From positions 15,806,098 to 15,870,097 of the forward strand of contig OX344756.2 of assembly GCA_947034885.2 (NCBI GenBank): a stretch of 64,000 bases of DNA, in the 5' to 3' direction. Numbering within the stretch: position 1 is the first letter of the stretch; each line of letters begins with the position of its first letter. Below are positions 12,505 to 26,100 of the stretch, one piece after another. Source of the DNA: Thuidium tamariscinum. Its lineage: Eukaryota > Streptophyta > Bryopsida > Hypnales > Thuidiaceae. The notes beneath the pieces are model-generated. The model was given only the letters and a program-made list of their open reading frames with translations. It was not told the origin of the DNA and did not search any database. The translations under genes and the position numbers were made by a program.

Positions 12505-14345
12505 TGATCACCAGACGGTGAGCAACTCAAGGAAGCAATCATAAAGGCAAATTCAGAAGTCGCACACTGGAATCCCCGGTTTTGTCTCCATCAATTGGAA
12601 TCTACATTCGTGGCCTGCATGCACTGCACTAAACATTCTACGCCCGGCATGGCATCTTCACTGCAAACCACACAGCATATAATTCTCGAACATGTCAGTG
12701 AGTCTTGTGCAAATATCTGAAGTACTAGGAGCACAGAAAACTGTGACCTACTTAGAGGATACAACAACCACGAGGGACCCCATCCCATTTACTGGACTGC
12801 CCATCGTAGCAACAGTCGTCCCATCGAAGTAATTAGCTTCTGTCACTTGTACTGGTTTTCAATTTCACACTTTGAAATTGTGAGAGAAATTCATACACGA
12901 TAATAAACACTTGAGCTCAAAAGGTCTAGCAAGCTCTTTAAGCCGAAATCGATCCCTTTACGGCTGTGTGAATCTCCTCTTAGAAGCACACTTGGTATGC
13001 TTAAATAAAGTGATGCGAATAGTATCCTCTTCCGCACTAGCTTTCATTTGAGATTGCCCCCCTGTGGCAAGATCCTATCTGCGTAGCTACCAATCTTGGA
13101 GAGTAGCTTGGCTGTTGTTATAACCCATCACATGGAGCTAAATAACCACGAAGTGTCCAAATGGCCAAAGGTGTCTACTTCCATATATATAGTGGAGTTT
13201 ACAGAGGTCATCTACGAATCTTCAAGGTTACAATGAAATGTCATATGGAAAAAATTGAGCGGGAAGTCTTCAAGGAAGGTAACAAAAAGCCCCAATAGAG
13301 AGAAGAGATCATGCTCTCCATTTTCAAACGACTTAAACAGAACGTGAAAGTTACCACTATTAACTAGTAGCTTGCAAAGTGGACATTCTAGTTTTAGGTG
13401 GATCAAGAGCCTGGGTTAACCTTGAGCCTTTGAAGCCATGCGACCTCAAAAGAATGAAACGTTCGCAAGATGCGTACGCCTCAAAAGAGAGATTGATTTT
13501 GTCTCTTCTGCGCTTCGAAGTGCCGAACGAAATCCGGATTTCGTGGCTCCGTGCAGTCAGAAAATAGCATTCAATTCACCACAAATTTGAAAGAAGTATT
13601 GACCCGGCAAGGTTACTCATACTGCCATGACTGTCATGTGTCGGTGGATTCGTATCTTATATGTGTCGGTAATAAACGCCAAAGATCTCATCAGTGCATC
13701 CTTCGACGCGTTGATTAGTTACACAAGGAGGGAGGGAATCCGTTTAGAAGCATTATTATCATTTAGTTCTCCTTATTAGCTACACTGGACAATATGGATG
13801 AGCAACTTTTCTCACATGAAATGGGCCTGAATGACCACCAGTGTTCCATTTTCGAAGGCATGGTTAAAGTTTTGGCTGGCAAGAAAGAAATTCAAACTGG
13901 AAGGATCCACTGGTTTAGTTTTTGATTTAATTCATCTTGACCGCTACTTCTTCCCTAATTCGAGGGTTCCCATTGTCTCACAGCGCGAGGTGTGTGCAAA
14001 ATGGCAGCACAGTTTGTCGGTGTCCAAGCCCGGTGGACAGATAGCCGGGCGGACCCTTCGTAGACCTAATATTTGCATTTTTTGTACACTAAAAACTCCG
14101 ATCGGTCAGCACTGTTTCGTAACTCACACGTGAAGCAGTGAAGACTTGTCCTCATCTGTACTGCGATTTTTCCTAATAGTGCGCTTTTGACACTAATTTA
14201 TCAAAGTCACAAACCAGTGAAGGTTGAAATATATATATTACCATTCGATACCAATTAAATTACTATTCAATACCGACTTTCGCAACAGAAACACACATCA
14301 CCATGGAGGACATTAAAAGACAGAGCGAGAGGAACGCAAGCATAC
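12505..14345. other. Upstream region of the kinase gene, no clear gene
   Basis: Mixed composition, with GC higher than the flanking intergenic DNA. Short open frames exist on both strands (for example 13831-14133) but none shows a family motif. It probably contains the promoter and leader of the minus-strand kinase gene; no specific element can be defined. Confidence 0.4.
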
Positions 14346-14541
14346 CATGAAATCCCCGACAGAGCAGTCTGTGCCGAGAACCTTCAGCAGCATATCTGTC
14401 GCGATCGATCGATCCAGAACAAATTCCGAGGTACTGAATGAGCCATGCCGTAATCGAATTTTTCGAGGTCTGGAGAAGTCTTGAGGTGCTGCAACAAGAA
14501 TTTTCACTCGGTCTTCAAGCTCTCGATCGCTTACTATGCCT
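14346..14541 (-). CDS. Isolated exon-like segment, unknown protein
   Basis: On the minus strand an acceptor (TTTTCAG) before 14541 and a donor (CATG|GTATGC) after 14346 bracket 196 bases open in one frame. It encodes about 65 residues including KILVAAPQDFSRPRK and DMLLKVLGTDCSVGDFM. Base composition and the paired splice signals suggest a real internal exon. I recognise no family and found no convincing partner exons; a GC-rich minus-strand open stretch at about 14700-14830 could belong to the same gene. It may be a gene remnant. Confidence 0.3.
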
Positions 14542-14946
14542 CTGAAAACCTAAGTAAACGCCATGCCACTTACAGGAAATTGAAGAAAGCAAATTAATGA
14601 GCTCACGGCCTGGCTTAGTTTTTCCTCCTAATTCAAGCGTGGTGCTCAAGTTGCAAGCGCTCTGTCGGGATCGAAATTGGAATTGAGTCATTGTTAACTT
14701 ATATCCGTGCTAAACAACTGAACAGAGCGGAGAGCAGCCAATTGTCGGCATCGAGGGGCAAGCGAGGGCAACCACGAAGCTGCGAGAAGAAGAGGCGCTG
14801 TACGTCGGCGGCTCCCACTGTCTGCAAAATATAAAGTGCAGCCTATTGGTAGCCGCATTTTCAGTGTTGGAATTTGGCAATTCCACATGCTTGGCACTTC
14901 AGAGTTGGAATTTGGCACTTCCAAAAAACGAACAATTTGATGAAGG

Positions 14947-15504
14947 TTAACTCTTTAGGGCCTAAGGAGCCCCAAGCAACCTCTTGAATTCTTCTAGAAT
15001 CAAATTTTCATATTAAAATTTTATAATTTAATTTAAATTATTATTTTTCTACAAATAAGAATTCATATCTTCTATCTAATTTGATTTTTAATTTATTTTT
15101 GGAAAAAAAATGAAATTTATATGATTTTTTTAAGTTTATGCCTTTGAAAAATCATAGTAATTACCAAAAAGCTCAATTTCCCATAAATTTCTTATTGAAA
15201 ATAGAGTTTATTATATTGAACACTATGGTGAAGTTGAAATGCTCTCTTTAGTTATACACAAATGAATTCAATAGAGAAACATGTTCCACAATGCATTTTG
15301 AATTCTAAAATTTCCAACTTCAAATTGCAATAGACAAATCATCATTGCTCCAAATTTGATGGCCAATGGCTCATTGGAAGCGGAATACCCATGCCCTCAC
15401 ATCTTGTTCATACTCCAAGAGGAACTAAGGCCAAGAGAGTGTTCCAATTCCCAAAATTCTATTTAAAAAAACCAAAATTGGTTTGCTAGGCCCTAAAGGG
15501 TTAA
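14947..15504. mobile_element. TIR element of the CTTAACCC family, copy B
   Basis: The left end TTAACTCTTTAGGGCCTAA is matched in inverted orientation by CTAGGCCCTAAAGGGTTAA at the right end, with 558 bp between the outer limits. The ends resemble those of the elements at 2005-2739 and 19943-20873. AT-rich interior with no open frame. Non-autonomous, class unknown. Confidence 0.5.
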
Positions 15505-18500
15505 GGTAAGAGGTCCTATAATGGACCATCTAAAGGGCTGAAACAGAATTTCAGGGAGGTAAAACCTGTAGAAATATTTTTCAATAAATTTTCTTTGAAA
15601 AACAAGTAGAATTGACATTTAATCCAAGTTGTTTCATATTTTTCTAGAGCTTTTTTGAATTAGTTATCAAATTTTGAAGTTGAAAGGGCATAGGGCTGGA
15701 AAATGGTGCCCTAGCTACAATGTACACTCTCAATACATTGCTGAAGGCTATGAAAAAGCAACATGTACAACTACTCTACATTTAAGATAGGGCACCATTT
15801 TAGAACCTGCTCCATTTAAGAGCCTTCTACCTTAGTGTAAATTTTGGCAAATTGTCAATTATTTTGGTGATATTTACAATGAATGATTGTTTAATTTTTC
15901 TTAATTTCACTTATAAACATGTATGTGCATCATGAAGTCAAGTCTTCATACAAAATAGTTGCACTTGAAAATGAATTATGTGGTCGTAAAATATAAATTG
16001 AATGAATTGTCCTATTCAACAAATATTTCAAAAGCAAGGGCATTAAGATGAAACAATGGTCCATATTGCAATCTATAATCTCTTACTATGACAATGACAA
16101 TGTGCTCAAAAGAAGGCAATGACTATCCATTGCCATTACCAACCTCTTTGTATTCGTTGAGTGTTAAATATGTCCAAGACTATTAATGTGGATATCAAAA
16201 AATAAGCCTCCATTAGAAAGTTGTTGATCTGATTGATGGGTGAAATAATTTGACTGTTGATGGCATCGTCTCTAGAGGCAATCTTAGCCATCCAAATCAA
16301 GTTTTGGCACTATTGTTGGCAATTGTTGAAGGTGGATTTTGTTGCTGTGAGGCACTCTTACATTTGTTTGTAAAGGTATTGGTGCTGTTAGAAGTAGATT
16401 TCTTCAACACTAGTGGAATTCACTGAACCTATATATGAGGTGATTTTTAAACGATTTTGAGAGAATTCTATGAGTATTCATATTATTTGTAGGGAATCTA
16501 TTCATTCTTTTGTTGCCAAATGTTCTTGCTAGTTTCTTCAACTTCTAGAATAGCTTTAATGTAGGAAGATATTTATGTGGTAGCAATATTAGGAAGATCA
16601 TTGATTTTAATATCAATTGAAAGAAAAAGTTTAAGCAATAGATTTATCCTAAAATGTCATGAAAGGCACCCTCTCTTTAGAGTTTAGTTTGCATGTGATT
16701 GTGGATTGCATTTAAGTTTCTATTGCTTTTGACAACAAGGCATGATTGTATGCAATCTAATCACATTGGAATTCACTTTCTCATAAATTGAGGTGCAAGT
16801 CCAAAGTTAGATGCTAACTTTAGATTGAAGAGAGTGTGACTTCCATGACTTTTTTTCTATAGCTCTAATTATCCCTCCAAAAAACATGTTGCAACTTGCA
16901 AATTATTATACTTATTTTGACACATTTTCTTACACTATTTTGAACACTAAGTTGTCCAATAGCAAAGTGTTAATATGAAATTTAGAACATTTTGACCTTT
17001 TATAAGTGTCACTAAAGATGTCAAATTTTTCCAACATTTTAGCGTGAAAAAAGTGAAAAAATTCCTATTGTTAAAAGAAATGTCAAAAATAAAATGATTC
17101 TCTTTAAAATTTTATATAGTGACTAACAAAATTGAATAAAAATTTGAAGTGTTTTAATTCAAACAACCATAATATGAGCATCAATGAACAAAGTTAAAAG
17201 GTATACACACAGAAATTGTAGTGTACAACATACTACACGATGTACCATGGAAGTTTGTAGAAAAAAGTTGTTGTGAATTGAAGGAAAATAAGTTTCAAAG
17301 TTAGCCATATCTAAAACTTGGTTTTGTTGACTATGAATTGGAAACGCTTTTAATATTAGTTTATCTATCGTCAATTTTTTCTTAGAACTTTAGAAGAACT
17401 TATTGTACCTTGTCATGTTTGTATACATCATTTCAAATTGTTGTATGTAGAAACTGAAGGATGTTTATATTTTGTAGTATTTAAAATATCAATAATTTGA
17501 CAAACATACAAATGATGTTGGTTCCCACAATAATTGTGGTTTTTTGGAAATCAAGAGTTTAGAAAATTTATTAGCCATTCTAATACTACTAGAAAGGCAA
17601 TTAATACCTCTTTTAAGATTATTATTATTGTGATAAAATACCACTTTTAGTGAAAACTATATATGAATTATGAAAAGGGCACATGTGTCATTAACTTATC
17701 AATAGGTTGTTCAAATTTTACACAAATTTTGAAAGGAGTACACTTTGTATTTTTAATTATTTTCAATGTTTAAGAAAAACTATAGTAATCATAACTTGCA
17801 TCATAAACCCAACCTCTAATTTGGTTGAAAGGTTAATGTTTGGGGCATAGTGCACTTGAGTTTTTGAATTTGAACCCTCAAATCTTTGCATGTTTCCTAA
17901 TCTAGACTACCCATAAACATGAAGAAACCTTAAACCCTAATTTCTTCAATAATGTCATCTTGTCTCCTTCTCCTCTTCTTATGATTCCTTAACAAAAATA
18001 CACATAAACGTGAATCAAGAAGCCAAAATAATCAAGACCATCACAAATTCAAATCCAAATTCCAGGTAATTATATGTTATAAAATTTATGGTATACATAG
18101 GACTCATGGATTATTGAAACTAATTATAAAATTTTTAAAAATTACAAGCTAGATTCACATACAACAGATATAAAATTTCAAATCCTAATCCTCCCATTTC
18201 AAATATGTTATATTTGTTCTAATTCTTAAAGGATATTTTGAACTAGTTCAAATTCAAGAATGCTACAAGAAACTAAAATGAAACTCCAAGCTTGGATTCA
18301 AATTACTAAAGATGCGTTGAAATAGTCTCAAAAGAATGCCATGAAAAAGATGAAGAACATTCCATAGAAGCTAAAAAATTCTATGAAAGAGCTAAAGAAT
18401 GTTTTATTAAAGCTAAAATTTCTAAGCAAGAGCTCAAGAATATTACATTAAAAAATGCCAATGACTATCAACATACAAGATCTAAATTTGAAAGTATCTT

Positions 18501-19942
18501 CTAAAATTGGTACCTAAATAAAATATTGCTATCATAGGTCTTCCAAAAAGAGCTCCCAAATCCAACTTCAAAACCAATTTCTACAGTCTCAAGAAAATTC
18601 CCAAACCTAAGATAATAGTTTAGCTTCCAAAATCAAATTGATAGTCCAAAATTTGTTAAAATTTAAAGGATATTGCCCATGATCATATAATAAAACTTCC
18701 AAATCTTCCATTTGGTATCCATTTTTTGCATCTATTTACAAGTGAAGTTCTTTTGTTTTATTTTTCAATAGAGTAATCACATATCCAATATATTTCATAA
18801 ATATTTAGAAATTTCTATATAAATCTAAAAGTAACTATTATATTTTCTTGAAGAAAAATAAAAGAGAATTCATAAAAAAATACAACATAATTAAAATATT
18901 TAAAGAATTCAAAACAAATATACAATAGAGTAAAAGAACAATATTAATAGTGTGAAAATGATTTATACATCTATCTATATGTAGAATCATAGTTACAAAT
19001 CTTTAGCTACAATAAAATGTTGACATTACTAGGAAATTTTCAAGAAGAATAGGAATTGCACTTCAAAAAGCTTTATTTTTGTAAGTAATGTTTAAAATTT
19101 TTTTAATTTTAAATGTCAAAACTAAGTTGTAGCCCTATATGATGGTGATTATATTATTGCCACTTGTCAATTTTTGATAGCTTTTTGGAATGAGAAAGGC
19201 ATTTTGTGAAAAGATATTTTTTTATGCATACTTAACTAGTGCAAGGTCTTCAATGAAAAGACGTCCCAAACAACATGCATTTGGATGTTCTTAATTTGAT
19301 GATGTTTGAACATGGGTGCTGAAAGGCCAATTTTATAACTTTGTTTCAATGGTTGTAGGATTTTTAAAATTTTGATATTTTGTTAACCTCCAACCGATTC
19401 ATTTTCTGAAATGGGATGCCTTGGTGTTTTGGAGGGGATAATTATTAAAAAGTATAGTAGTAATGCAGTCTGGTATGGTAGTAATTGCAACATCACCTAA
19501 AAGGAAAAATTAGATACCATGAGAAAATAAATTGATAGCATAAAATTTGTAAGAGAATTTAAATTTGAAGTACATAGCCTATAATTATATAGTTGAACTT
19601 CAAAAATTTTACATTTTGTATCCCCTATTATTTTGTCATGTTAAAATGTAAAGTTCTTTTGTTTTGGAAAAAATGAAATCACACGTCTAAAATGTTTTAA
19701 ATAAAATAAATTTTTTTGTGAAATTTCAATTTATCATTGTTTATTAGCTGAGATTCATATCAAATATTAAACATGCTTAAAATCCAAAAATTTATAACTA
19801 GAGATATATTATAGTATAGTATAATATAGTATATAGAAAGATATCCTTGTCAATCTATATTTATTCATTCAGAATCATGATTATAGAGCTTCAACTTCAA
19901 ACTTTAATAAAATAATAAGAAATGTATTAGCATAATTGAATT
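15505..19942. other. Long AT-rich intergenic stretch
   Basis: More than 4 kb of AT-rich sequence with only chance open frames, the longest about 70 codons (17159-17374). No splice-bounded coding segment, RNA gene or repeat with clear ends could be supported. Confidence 0.55.
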
Positions 19943-20873
19943 ACCCCTAAAGGACCAAACTGCGTTTTTTGGCAACATAGCGATTTTGGGCAGCTCACTA
20001 CGGGTGGAGTTTTTATTTTTTTTCTTTGAAATTTTCACACAACATGTGTCCGAGGAGTATCTTGAAGACCCAACAATTTTCATAACTTTTGACTACATGG
20101 TCAAAAAGTTATTGCATGATATGTAGTTTTCATTGGTCGGCGGGCAGCCCAAAAATTTCTTATAAAAACATTTTTTTTAAATTAAAAATTTGAAATTGGT
20201 TTTCTAGATGTATATATATGCAAAAATCTTTGAATCATTCCATTTTGATTTATGAGATGAAAGTTATGAAGAGATTTAGTTTACGGGCAGTTATGGATTC
20301 TCTACTCTAAAATAAACTGTGGAAGCCTTTACTTTACTTAATTTTAAATATTTTTGAAAAAAAATTAAAATTTTGGATGTTGATTGTTTGTCACAACATT
20401 ACAACCATAGGGATTGGCATTTTTTTGATTCTATAATAAAATTTTAGCAATTTAGTACTTTGAATCACTCTCTACTTCTTTCTACTTATTAATTTTTTCC
20501 TATATGTTGTACAATTCCAAATGATGCGATTTTTTTTGAGCATATAGCCAACTTGCCATGAAGAATGAATCCAAAGAAGCACCACCATTTTGGACATTTT
20601 TTCATAGAAACGTGACCTTGTGAAGTGCAGCTGTCCGCTTTTTTGCAGGGACAAAAAAAGGATTTTTGTCAATTCAAATGCTAATATCTTGCAATCTATA
20701 CGGTGAAAAATTCTGAAATTTTTTCCACATCTTCTTACACAAGTGTACTATAAGATCTTACGGTTATATTTGTCTAAAAATGTTTTTTTTTCAAAAATTT
20801 GGTGCTTGAAGTAGAAATGGCAATTTTGGTGTGTTTTTGGTGAAGACATAGTCTTTGACCTTTAGGGGTTAAA
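19943..20873. mobile_element. TIR element of the CTTAACCC family, copy C
   Basis: The left end has ACCCCTAAAGGACCAAA; the right end has CTTTGACCTTTAGGGGTTAA, its inverted counterpart, about 930 bp away. A further left-end-like motif, CAATCCCTAAAAGACCAAGG followed by a T run, lies at about 20971, so two related elements may adjoin. The interior is non-coding. Confidence 0.4.
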
Positions 20874-21739
20874 TCTTGGTTATTTGATGCAAATACAAAA
20901 AAGGCTAAAGATGAAATATTTTATAGAACATCTTAGTTTTGAACCATTTTCCTTAGTCATTTAGGCCAATTAAGGATCAATCCCTAAAAGACCAAGGCCC
21001 TTTTTTTGCATAAAAACATTTAGAAATTGCCATGTCTACAGCAAAGAGTATAAAACTTTGAAAACTATTTTTTTGCACATCTAACCATAGAATCCTATAT
21101 TTAACCAGTATGAGAATGTGTAGAAAAAATTTCAAAATTTTTGAGTGTAGAGATTGTAAGATATCTGTGCTTAAAGTGAAAAAAACAAAATTTTCAACAC
21201 ATTGAGGCTAGGGATTGGATTATTTGACTTTGAACCTTTTCAAGTTAAATTTTTTGCACTACAAGTTTTAGCTTTAAGTGTTCTTGGGGCCATTGGAATC
21301 TTCTTTCATTTATTGACATATGGAAAGGCAACTCATTTCTATCCACTTGAACAACTGAGTATATAGTGCAAAAACTCTCAATATACAAAAATAGATTTGG
21401 GAAGAACTCTATATTTTTTTCTAAATTTTGTTTCCTGAAACAAAATTACCATGAATTTTTTAGTTAAAGATTCTATTTGTCCCACATTAGTCATATAGGA
21501 CTTCCTATTTTTGACTAAATACTAGTTGCAAAATTGACCAAGGATTAGTTGCAATATAGAGAGACTTGTAGCCAATCCTAATGCACCACAACTATGTTGG
21601 GAACTATACCACAATTGATTAATGCCATATTTAACTACTTTTGGACTTTGGAAAGTCCAGAAGTAATCTATGGAAAAATCTCCGGATGCATATAATTACG
21701 GTTGGCAATTTATCTAAAAATTTCAAATCAAAGAGTTCT
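20874..21739. other. AT-rich intergenic region with partial TIR end
   Basis: Apart from the extra CCCTAAAAGACC-type end near 20971, nothing recognisable is seen before the minisatellite that starts at about 21740. Confidence 0.45.
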
Positions 21740-22560
21740 AATGTCACTGATGTTCATCTGGAAATCTCCCGATGGTAAGGTGATTATCTTTATGTGGGTG
21801 AATTTCATATCCATTCATTTCTATACAGTAAGATAGATGACTTAAAAAATGGAAATTACTGATAAAATGTTCATCTGGAAATCCCCCGATGCACTAAAGT
21901 TATGATGTAGTGTTCATCTGGAAATCCCCCAATGAACTAATGTAACGTCCATCTGAAACCCCCCTAATTACAAATGTAATGTTCATCTGGAAATCCCCCA
22001 ATGTACTAATGTAATGTCCATGTGAACCCCCCCTAATTACTAATGTAATGTTCATCTGGAAATCCCCCGATGTACTAAAGTTATGATGTAGTGTTCATTT
22101 GGAAATCTCCCAATGACCTAATGTAATGTTCATCCAGAAACCCCCATATGTACTAATGTAATGTTCATCTGGAAATCCCCCGATGTATTAAGGTTTTGTT
22201 TACTTGGAAAGCCCCCGATGTATTAAGGTTTTGTTTATCTGGAAAGCCCCCAATGAAGTACTGTAATGTTCATCTGGAAATCCCCCGATGTATTAAGGTT
22301 TTGTTTACCTGGAAATCCCCCGATGTATTAAGGTTTTGTTTATCTGGAAAGCCCCCAATGAAGTACTGTAATGTTCATCTGGAAATCCCCCGATGTATTA
22401 AGGTTTTGTTTACCTGGAAATCCCCTGATGTATTAAGGTTTTGTTTATCTGGAAAGCCCCCGACGTAGTAAAGTAATGTTCATTTGGAAATTCCCCTCTC
22501 TACTATTGTAATAATCATCTGAAAATCTCCTGATGGACTACTGTAATGATAACTAGAAAT
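21740..22560 (+). repeat. Minisatellite built on a degenerate palindrome
   Basis: About twenty variants of CATCTGGAAATCCCCCGATG recur with irregular spacings of roughly 30-60 bases, joined by linkers such as TACTAATGTAATGTT or TATTAAGGTTTTGTTTA. In 22150-22470 a higher-order unit of about 110 bases (three cores each) is repeated nearly exactly. One frame stays open through part of it (22196-22468), which reflects repeat structure and is not evidence for a gene. The core is a diverged form of the ATCCGGAGATCTCCGGAT palindrome found elsewhere in the window. Confidence 0.8.
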
Positions 22561-23135
22561 CCACAATGTTAAGATGTCATTCTGAATACGAAAAATTCAT
22601 ATTCATTGGTTTTTTACCGATTACTCAAACATGGAAATTTTAATGTCATTAAGCCTCATTTAGAACTCCCCTATAGAGTGCTCACATCCAAAAGCAAGCA
22701 GTGACATTCAAATGGACAACGGGTTCTCATATGCCATAGAGAATGCAACTTCTATTTATTTCGCACTATGTAAGCACTTATTGCTTGCATAGGATCAAAT
22801 ACAATTATTAAAATGCCTTATTTTATCTTTGAAGTGTTGTAGAGTGTACATTACTAGACAGTTTATAAGAAGCAGAAGCTTACAATTTACTATATTATAA
22901 TAATAGAATCACAAAAGTTCAGGCGGCTTCCATTAAAGAATGGAACAAACATCATATACTACTCTTACTTTCATCAAGAATTGTTACAATCAGTTACAAC
23001 AACCTATAATTAAAAAGAGCAGATAGTCATACGGGACTATGTGCAATAGAAATGTATAATGGCAATACAATGTTGCATAGACAATGCCAACCGGAGATCT
23101 CCCGATGACCGGTATAAGCCTACCATGCTAAGCAA
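22561..23135. other. Non-coding flank of the transposase gene
   Basis: No gene is supported. A copy of the palindrome (CCGGAGATCTCCCGAT) lies at about 23092-23108, just past the 3' end of the minus-strand transposase-like gene. Confidence 0.5.
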
Positions 23136-26100
23136 TCAGGGGTCCACTTCATTTTCCCTACTCAGATTTGCCAAGGCAGCCTCTCTACTCTTTTTAGGAA
23201 TAGTTCGAGATTTGGGGTCTACTACCTTAGACCAAGTTGCATATACTACGCAATTTACATCAACCCAAGTAGGGGCTGTATTTTCAACAACCCATTTACC
23301 ATACCAGCAATTCCGGTACCTCAATTTCAATGTCCTTTCGGAATTATCCGGTCTCCAGTACTGCAGCAAGAACTTGCCGTTATTCTCATCATCCGGCACT
23401 CTACATACGTCAGACAACGCTCTTCCTTGCCAAACAGCACAGACAGAGGGGTCTTTGGGCCTGAGAAGAACCCATGAGCCTGGACGTATGTCCACCCAAG
23501 GATTGAAACTTTCTTGTGGAGCTTCATTTGCAGGCCTATAGTAAGGTTCTGGTTCATCTACCTCTGGAATCACATCCATAGGATTCACGGCCGCCCTTGG
23601 TTGAGATACATCATCCCGCAACACCCTCCAATCATGTTCTGGCCAAAAGCCTTCAACTAAAGCTGGAAGGCAATCCGGTAGCGGATTATTCAGCTCACGT
23701 AACACATGATTCCAATAATCTACATATGGACCAAAAGCGGTTGCAAATCCCTCACATTTTGACATTCCATTTTGCCAGTACTAAATGTACTTTTGGAACC
23801 CGACCAGCATAAAACCCTTGTTCAGTGTAGCCTTCCGTGCAACTTCAAGAGCCTTCTCTTGATTTCCTGTCTCCTTAGGAACTTCGTTGTCCCACATAGG
23901 CTTGAATGGCACCGGCTTTGGACAACCTCGAGGGAGCATTGGTCGGCCACGCCGGTCTTTCTTCCACAAGCATTGAGCAGGTTTATCAGACGATAACCAC
24001 TGCGAATCCACTGCTGACTTCTTATATTTCATGACAGGGATTCCATCTCCATCCACATAGAATTTAAAAAGATGCATCTCTCCCAATCCGATAATTCTAG
24101 CTGTGCCACTGCACAGGTAACCTTTGACAAAGGATTTAAAATCCGCTACCTCCTGTATGACCTCTGGCATGAATGATAATTCCTGAGATTCCATGAAGGC
24201 TTTCATGAGGTCAGCAACGACAAATGTATTTTTACTCTTCAAAGCCTTAGACAAATGGCTAAAATATGCATCTATGTCCTTGTGAGTGTGTCCAACTAAT
24301 AGGAAACCAGCTTGGATTTCCTTGAATACTCTTCTTGTTGTAAGCAAAGACAAGAACGCCATAAGATATTGGTTCTTGTTATCCTTGGCAGAGTTATCAA
24401 GCTAAAGATACAATTTTTCAGGAAGTGGGATAGATCCACGCCAAGGTGCTGGATCTATCAGTTTTAGGATGTCCATACACCTAGATTTTCCTCTGAATAG
24501 TGCCTCAAACATTGAATTCGCTGGTGGATAAGGAAAGAGGTTGCCTGTCTCTCGAATTGGAGGACCTTCCAATCGGCGAAACAATCGGGCCAAAGATGAG
24601 ATTGTGAAGTTCGAGTCCCCCGGCCAACATGACAGAGCATAATGAGCATAAGCACCATCACCATGACCATGAGCTATCATACCAGTTACACTGAAAGGAA
24701 GCTGACCTAAACCTTGAGTGGCCTTTGTTGTCACCCGCATCCTTGGAAGAGCCGTTTTAGATGTATCCATCTTATCATGAATAACGCATAACATCTCCTA
24801 AGGGTTTTGTTTCGATTCTTCACGCCAAGATCCATACAGGCGACGACAAGACGCTTGATGATTAAGATGCTCAGTTCGCTGCTTTGTGAACTCCATAAAC
24901 TCGGGGCTTCCTTTTGGTGACTTCAAAAGAAACGATAGTAACTGATCACAAGTAGTACATTTTGCAAACGAACTACCAACAGGTTTAACCGCGACATTGT
25001 TGAAGTGCTCCTTTTTGAGTCTACTAATGGTTGACTGGCTCACTTGAGGAAGACCATAATCCGCATTTAACTGCAATGGAAAAAAGATACGCTTCAAAAT
25101 CAAAAGGAACACGAAAAGATAATGGCTAAGAACGATCCTCCTCAAAAACAAATCTATCGGGGGATCTCTCAATGTAATAATATATCCGGAGATCTCCGGA
25201 TGACAGAATGCATTGCAAGCCTGCTCACTGACTGAAAATACATATTTCAAGTTATTCAACTACCTCATTGGTGTTAGCTTGAACTCGCTTCCAATTATTT
25301 CCAACAGGCAAGAATTTCAAAGTGTCCATTCTACCATTCCCAATGCCCCGCATTTGGTGTGGCATTTGATCAGCGGTTTCATCAATGATTGCTTTTATAG
25401 TTCCTGTCACTTGGATGGTTCGAATTCTCGGACGCTTAATCCCTTTGTTCCCGTGCGTTCCTGAGAGCACGCCATCATTGTACTTGTCTATATAATTGTG
25501 GTAGGTCGACTTTGGAATTCCATGAATAATGTACCACGCCGTAGCACAAACTTCAGCTCCCTCCAATGTAACATATTTCTGCTTCCGATTCCCGTCCGCA
25601 CTATGCAGCTGTCCGCCTACAGCGATCCCGTATTCCCGACGGTCTTCAAATGACTTCAAGTAAAATTTCTTCCTCACCTTCAATGTAGTCTCGTGATCAA
25701 ACATTTGACAACATCGATTGTTGCAGCATTTTTGTGAGCTGACCTTCCGTATTTCATCGTCCCCAGTTTTGCGAACATATTGTGAATCCAGTTGATCAAG
25801 CTTGGGTCGACGAACGATGAAGCGATAGGGCGACTTCTTTCGACCACCTAGATAAGCTAAGGGGTCCTGAACTTCCGGATGGGCCTGGAAGTAGTCAACA
25901 GTCTCTATCAACGATTGTCCATTTGGGAACCAAGAATGCAGTAAGGGCCACCGAGCATGACTCATTATGGCATCCTTATTACCAACAAAAACGTCCAAGA
26001 CAGTAACATCCAGAAAGCCCTCACCGAGTATTCCATCTTGGAAATGATCATCTGCCCTAAAGCAGTTTATTCAATCTGACGCTAGTAGGATGCCATCCGA

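Noticed and set aside
22196..22468. 90-codon open frame within the 21.7-22.5 kb array
   Set aside because: It is a periodic translation of the minisatellite with no homology; the frame is open only because the unit lacks stops.
23059..23541. 160-codon plus-strand frame opposite the transposase C-terminus
   Set aside because: The minus strand has the conserved transposase-like sequence and continuous frame; this is its shadow.
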